Source: JAGTVG01 sp964543195
GTDB taxonomy: Bacteria; Bacteroidota; Bacteroidia; Cytophagales; Cyclobacteriaceae
Direction: 5' to 3'
DNA length: 64,000 nt
Assembly: GCA_964543195.1 (NCBI GenBank)
Contig: CAZIXF010000015.1
Span: 33,118 to 97,117, forward strand
Position numbers and translations under genes: made by a program. Of the stretch, positions 59,985 through 64,000 are shown piece by piece; within the stretch, counting starts at the first letter, position 1, and every line of letters starts with the position of its first letter. A model generated the notes under the pieces. The model ran no database searches, was not told the origin of the DNA, and saw only the letters and a list, made by a program, of their open reading frames with translations.

Positions 59985-61475
59985 ATGCTCAAGGATCTTA
60001 GAATCTACAATACCCTCACCAGAAAAAAAGAACTTTTTGAGCCCCTTGACCCACCCTATGTAGGTATGTACGTATGCGGTCCGACTGTTTATAATGAGGT
60101 TCATCTCGGCAATGTCAGAACATTCCTCAGTTTTGATGTCATTTACCGGTATCTTTCCCACCTGGGATACAAGGTCAGGTATGTTCGAAACATAACCGAT
60201 GTAGGCCACCTGGAATCAGATGCCGATGAGGGCGAGGATAAAATAGCAAGGAAAGCGAAACTGGAAAACCTCGAGCCTATGGAAATCGTGCAGCGTTACA
60301 CCCTTGATTTTCATCAGGTGATGAATCTGTTCAATATTCTTCCTCCCGGTATTGAACCCAGTGCAACCGGTCATATCCAGGAACAGATTGAAATGATCAA
60401 AACCATCCTGGATCATGGATTGGGATATACGGTGAACGGGTCGGTCTATTTTGATGTAAAAAAATATAATGAGGAACATCAATACGGTTTGTTGTCCGGC
60501 CGGAAAATCGAAGATATGCTGGCAGGCCAGCGAACCCTGGAAGGCCAGGATGAAAAAAGAAATAAAGAGGATTTCGCTTTATGGAAAAAAGCGCCTCCCG
60601 AACACATTATGAAATGGAATTCTCCCTGGGGAAGTGGATTCCCGGGCTGGCATCTTGAGTGTTCGGTGATGAGTACCAAATATCTCGGGGAGACTTTTGA
60701 TATTCATGGAGGCGGCATGGACCTCAAATTCCCACATCATGAATGTGAAATAGCCCAATCGGTGGGTGCCTATGAAAAACAGCCGGCCAGGTACTGGTTA
60801 CATACCAATATGTTGACCGTAAACGGCCAGAAAATGAGTAAATCCCTGGGCAATTCTTTTCTGCCCCGTGAATTGATATCGGGCATTCATGAACTCCTTG
60901 ATCAACCCTACAGCCCCATGACCGTGCGATTTTTCATGCTGCAGTCCCATTATTCCAGCACGCTCGACTTTTCAAATGAAGCGCTGCAGGCTGCCATGAA
61001 AGGATATAAAAAACTGATCAATGGGGTTAAAAATGCCCGGTCTCTCGAATATGTGGATGACCCGGAGGTAACGATCAATGAAAAACAGGTAAAGCAGATC
61101 GATCAGCTCCATGATAACTGCTACCGGGCTATGAACGATGATTTTAATACGGCCGTCACCATCAGTCATCTTTTTAATCTGCTCAAGAAGATCAATTCCA
61201 TTCATAATGGTCATTTGAACCCGGCCGAACTGGGAAAAGAATCCTTCGATAAGCTGATCCATACTTATCTGGTATTCGTAAACGATGTACTGGGACTGAA
61301 GGAAGAACCGCCTGAAAATCATGACAAGTTCCTTGATATCCTGCTTGAATTATATCGGGAAGCAAAAAAGGAAAAAGACTACGATAAGGTGGACACGATC
61401 CGGGCTAAACTTAAAGAGATCGGGATCGTGCTCAAGGATATGAAAGACCAGATCGACTGGGCCTATGAAGAATAA
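59985..61475 (+). CDS. cysS: Cysteine-tRNA ligase
   Basis: 496 residues of class I. YVCGPTVYNEVHLGNVRTF-like opening has the zinc Cys and the HLGN form of HIGH; WHLECSVMS and HGGGMDLKFPHHECE supply further zinc and active-site residues; GQKMSKSLGNSF is the KMSKS loop. A C-terminal helical anticodon domain completes it. It charges tRNA-Cys. It is slightly longer than E. coli CysS. Its end overlaps the M28 peptidase start by 11 bp. Confidence 0.97.
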   Translation: MLKDLRIYNTLTRKKELFEPLDPPYVGMYVCGPTVYNEVHLGNVRTFLSFDVIYRYLSHLGYKVRYVRNITDVGHLESDADEGEDKIARKAKLENLEPMEIVQRYTLDFHQVMNLFNILPPGIEPSATGHIQEQIEMIKTILDHGLGYTVNGSVYFDVKKYNEEHQYGLLSGRKIEDMLAGQRTLEGQDEKRNKEDFALWKKAPPEHIMKWNSPWGSGFPGWHLECSVMSTKYLGETFDIHGGGMDLKFPHHECEIAQSVGAYEKQPARYWLHTNMLTVNGQKMSKSLGNSFLPRELISGIHELLDQPYSPMTVRFFMLQSHYSSTLDFSNEALQAAMKGYKKLINGVKNARSLEYVDDPEVTINEKQVKQIDQLHDNCYRAMNDDFNTAVTISHLFNLLKKINSIHNGHLNPAELGKESFDKLIHTYLVFVNDVLGLKEEPPENHDKFLDILLELYREAKKEKDYDKVDTIRAKLKEIGIVLKDMKDQIDWAYEE

Positions 61476-62475
61476 ATATAAGCTGTGTTTCACAATCCTG
61501 TGGTTATTCCTGCTTCCCATGGGTTGTACGATGGAAAGGAAAAAGGAGGAAAAACCCCTGGATATTGAGGATAAATCTGTTTCTGTCCCGCATTTCAATG
61601 CCGATTCCGCCTGGTTTTTTATCAAAACACAAGTTGATTTCGGCCCGAGAGTTCCCAATACACCTTCTCATCTTGCCTGTGGCAATTATCTCGTGGACAA
61701 GCTTGAAAAATATGGAGGGGAGGTGGTAGTCCAGGAATTCCGGGAAGAGGCCTATAATGGTGAAATTTTATACCTCAGGAATATAATCGGAACTTTTTAT
61801 CCTGAACGGTCCAAGCGGATTCTGCTCACGGCCCACTGGGATACCCGGCCGGTAGCGGATAAGGACAGTATTGATATCGAAAAACCGATTCCCGGAGCCA
61901 ATGACGGAGGCAGTGGGGTAGGTGTAATTCTGGAAATTGCCCGGATCATATCACTGATCGCTCCTCCCAATGCCGGCATCGATGTTATTTTTTTTGATGG
62001 AGAGGATTATGGCGAGCCCAGTGCCTATAAGCATGATGCTTTGAATTATTCCTCAAAAATCTGGTGGTGCCTGGGATCCCAGCACTGGTCAAAAAATAAA
62101 CATCGGAAAAACTATATGGCTTATTTCGGCGTATTACTCGATATGGTGGGTGCCCGGGATGCCAAATTCTACAAAGAAGGCGGATCGATGCAGTTTGCGC
62201 CCAAAGTGGTTCAGAAAATATGGGATGCCGGACACCGGCTGGGTTACGGCAAATATTTTGTTCAAAGCAGAAGTCCGGGTATCACGGATGATCACGTATT
62301 CATTAACCGGGATGCGAAGATACCCACTATAAATATCGTAGAATACGATCCGGACTCCCCGGATTCTTATTTTGCTGATTATCACCATACCCACCGGGAT
62401 GATATGGAAATCATCAGCAAAGAAACCCTTAACGCAGTCGGACAGACTCTGCTCCATGTACTTTACCATGAATAG
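61465..62475 (+). CDS. M28 family peptidase, glutaminyl cyclase-like lipoprotein
   Basis: 336 residues with a lipoprotein signal (LLPMGCTMER). The zinc-dependent fold shows LLTAHWDTRPVAD, PGANDGGSGVGVILEIA, IFFDGEDYGEP, VLLDMVGARDAKFY and DYHHTHRDDMEI, giving the His, Asp, Glu and Asp ligands and the final His. The spacing of these motifs and the WWCLGSQHW insert resemble glutaminyl-peptide cyclotransferases, so N-terminal pyroglutamate formation is as likely as aminopeptidase activity. It acts outside the cytoplasm. It is translationally linked to cysS by an 11-bp overlap, though no functional tie is known. Confidence 0.9.
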   Translation: MKNKYKLCFTILWLFLLPMGCTMERKKEEKPLDIEDKSVSVPHFNADSAWFFIKTQVDFGPRVPNTPSHLACGNYLVDKLEKYGGEVVVQEFREEAYNGEILYLRNIIGTFYPERSKRILLTAHWDTRPVADKDSIDIEKPIPGANDGGSGVGVILEIARIISLIAPPNAGIDVIFFDGEDYGEPSAYKHDALNYSSKIWWCLGSQHWSKNKHRKNYMAYFGVLLDMVGARDAKFYKEGGSMQFAPKVVQKIWDAGHRLGYGKYFVQSRSPGITDDHVFINRDAKIPTINIVEYDPDSPDSYFADYHHTHRDDMEIISKETLNAVGQTLLHVLYHE

Positions 62476-62553
62476 CCGGATTGCAAACCTCCCGGTCCCG
62501 GTTTAGTCAATTTTATAATATTCGCTATTTTTGCATAATAAAGTGTTGAAGAT

Positions 62554-63879
62554 ATGTTTGAAAACCTAAGCTATAAACTCGACAGAGCGTTTAAAACCTT
62601 AAAGGGCCAGGGTAAGATCACTGAGATCAATGTGGCTTCTACTGTAAAAGAGATCCGCAGGGCATTGATCGATGCGGATGTCAATTACAAGGTGGCCAAG
62701 GATGTAACCGATAGCATTAAGGAAAAGGCCCTTGGGCGGGATGTACTCATTGCCGTTTCTCCCGGTCAGCTGCTGACCAAAATAACAGCTGAAGAGCTGA
62801 CCGAACTGATGGGCGGCACCAGGGAAGATATTTCAATAGAAGGCGACCCGGCCGTGATCCTGATAGCAGGATTGCAAGGTTCAGGTAAAACTACGTTCAC
62901 GGGTAAACTGGCCTATCATATTAAAAAGCAGGGTAAGCAGGTTATGCTCAGCGCCTGCGATATATACCGGCCTGCTGCCATCGATCAGTTGAAGGTGATC
63001 GGTGACCAGGTAGGCGTGGATGTATATGCCGAACCGGAAAATAAAAATGCAGTGGAGATTGCAAAAAATGCGATCAGGGAAGCAAAATCCAAAGGCAATA
63101 AGGTAGTCATCGTGGACACGGCAGGCCGACTTGCCATCGATGAGCAGATGATGAAGGAGATCACTTCCCTGAAAGAAGCATTAAATCCCACAGAAACACT
63201 TTTTGTCGTGGACAGCATGACCGGACAGGATGCCGTAAACACCGCCAAAACATTCAATGAACAACTGGATTATGACGGGGTAGTGCTCACCAAGCTGGAT
63301 GGCGATTCACGTGGCGGTGCGGCTTTATCCATCCGGACGGTAGTAGACAAGCCCATTAAATTCATCAGTACCGGCGAAAAAATGGATGCGATCGATGCGT
63401 TCCATCCGGATCGTATGGCACAACGGATCCTCGGCATGGGCGACGTGGTATCATTGGTGGAAAGGGCCCAACAGACTTACGATGAAGATGAAGCCAGAAG
63501 GCTTAACAAAAAGATCAGGAAAAATAAATTCGATTTCAATGATTTTCTTTCCCAGCTCCAGCAGATAAAGAAAATGGGGGACATCAAGGATCTTATGGGC
63601 ATGATCCCGGGGATGGGAAAAGCCCTCAAAGAAATCGATATAGACGATGATTCGTTTAAACCGATTGAAGCGATCATCCGGTCAATGACCATAGAGGAAA
63701 GAGAGAATCCGGAGCTGATCAATGGAAGCCGGCGTAAACGGATCGCGGATGGCAGCGGAACCTCTATCCAGGAAGTCAACAACCTGCTTAAACAATTCTC
63801 GCAGATGAAAAAAATGATGAAGACCATGAACAAAATGGGCTCAAAAAAAGGATTGGCCAATATGCTGCCGGGGAATTAA
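62554..63879 (+). CDS. ffh: Signal recognition particle protein Ffh
   Basis: 441 residues. N-domain MFENLSYKLDRAFKTLKGQG, then the G domain with LIAGLQGSGKTTFTGKLA, SACDIYRPAAIDQL, DTAGRLAID, TKLDGDSRGGAALS and ISTGEKMDAIDAF. The methionine-rich M domain (from ~300) binds 4.5S RNA and signal peptides (MKKMMKTMNKMGSKKG). It targets membrane proteins with FtsY. A -7 element TATTTTTG lies at 62526-62533, with TTTA at the -33 position 20 bp upstream. A terminator follows. Confidence 0.97.
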   Translation: MFENLSYKLDRAFKTLKGQGKITEINVASTVKEIRRALIDADVNYKVAKDVTDSIKEKALGRDVLIAVSPGQLLTKITAEELTELMGGTREDISIEGDPAVILIAGLQGSGKTTFTGKLAYHIKKQGKQVMLSACDIYRPAAIDQLKVIGDQVGVDVYAEPENKNAVEIAKNAIREAKSKGNKVVIVDTAGRLAIDEQMMKEITSLKEALNPTETLFVVDSMTGQDAVNTAKTFNEQLDYDGVVLTKLDGDSRGGAALSIRTVVDKPIKFISTGEKMDAIDAFHPDRMAQRILGMGDVVSLVERAQQTYDEDEARRLNKKIRKNKFDFNDFLSQLQQIKKMGDIKDLMGMIPGMGKALKEIDIDDDSFKPIEAIIRSMTIEERENPELINGSRRKRIADGSGTSIQEVNNLLKQFSQMKKMMKTMNKMGSKKGLANMLPGN

Positions 63880-63899
63880 TAAATATTCACCTTTCTGCG

Positions 63900-63932
63900 A
63901 AAAGCCGGGGACCAATCATCCGGCTTTTTTTA
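63900..63932 (+). terminator. Rho-independent terminator of ffh
   Basis: AAAAGCCGG pairs with CCGGCTTTT around an 11-nt loop and is followed by TTTTATT. It starts 21 bp after the ffh stop. The remaining ~65 bp to the window end show nothing recognisable. Confidence 0.88.
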
Positions 63933-64000
63933 TTGATCCCGGATATATTATTAACCCCGATTATTCATAAACCATTCTCAAAATAAACCGTTTTTACTAT

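Overview
The window looks like chromosomal DNA of a member of the Bacteroidota, probably class Bacteroidia. The evidence is a SusC/SusD pair with glycoside hydrolases, a Gys-type (GT3) glycogen synthase, a Rho factor with a long charged N-terminal extension, a DUF4286 protein, and several promoters of the form TTTG-N19/21-TAnnTTTG. I saw no rRNA, tRNA, CRISPR array, phage module or intact transposase gene.

Layout. 1-371 is the tail of a VCBS/FG-GAP (CRTAC1-like) protein. 372-1336 holds two arrays of a palindromic intergenic repeat with a small GIY-YIG nuclease gene between them. 1337-22123 is a carbohydrate-use region. GH92 is on the plus strand. The minus strand reads SusC, SusD, CRTAC1-like A, lipoprotein, CRTAC1-like B, GH32, GH5-like, GH3. 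A terminator after susD and a canonical promoter before CRTAC1-like A split it into at least two transcription units, and a four-copy 15-bp dyad cluster lies just upstream of that promoter.

22621-25755 is rpmH-rnpA-ctp-tauE in one tight plus-strand run. 25756-41443 is mostly housekeeping and metabolism: pruA, a HAD phosphatase with an ArsR regulator, two small exported proteins, clpB, glycogen synthase, an alanine dehydrogenase-like enzyme, rho, serS-GNAT and DUF4286. Its intergenic regions contain tandem repeats, a fourth palindromic repeat array and a 159-bp MITE-like element.

41607-46942 is a probable light-responsive carotenoid locus. It has a MerR/B12-binding regulator with the CarH signature, an ECF sigma factor, crtI, crtB, ispH and crtZ. 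Four GTTTAA/TTAAAC half-sites, spaced exactly 22 bp apart in alternating orientation, sit on a canonical promoter in front of the sigma gene. A plausible model is that the regulator blocks this promoter in the dark and light releases it. No lycopene cyclase gene is in the window.

46951-54893 holds the second MITE copy (inverted relative to the first), galM, ppk1, a truncated GH3 pseudogene, an HD-domain/Pycsar-effector-like membrane protein, an SdiA-regulated-type propeller protein and an AAA ATPase. 54949-59801 is the minus-strand rimP-nusA-infB operon followed by an unrecognised 57-residue membrane protein. Its promoter diverges from cysS, and a terminator-like hairpin lies in the rimP leader. 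59985-63879 is cysS, an M28 peptidase/glutaminyl cyclase-like lipoprotein and ffh, ending in a rho-independent terminator.
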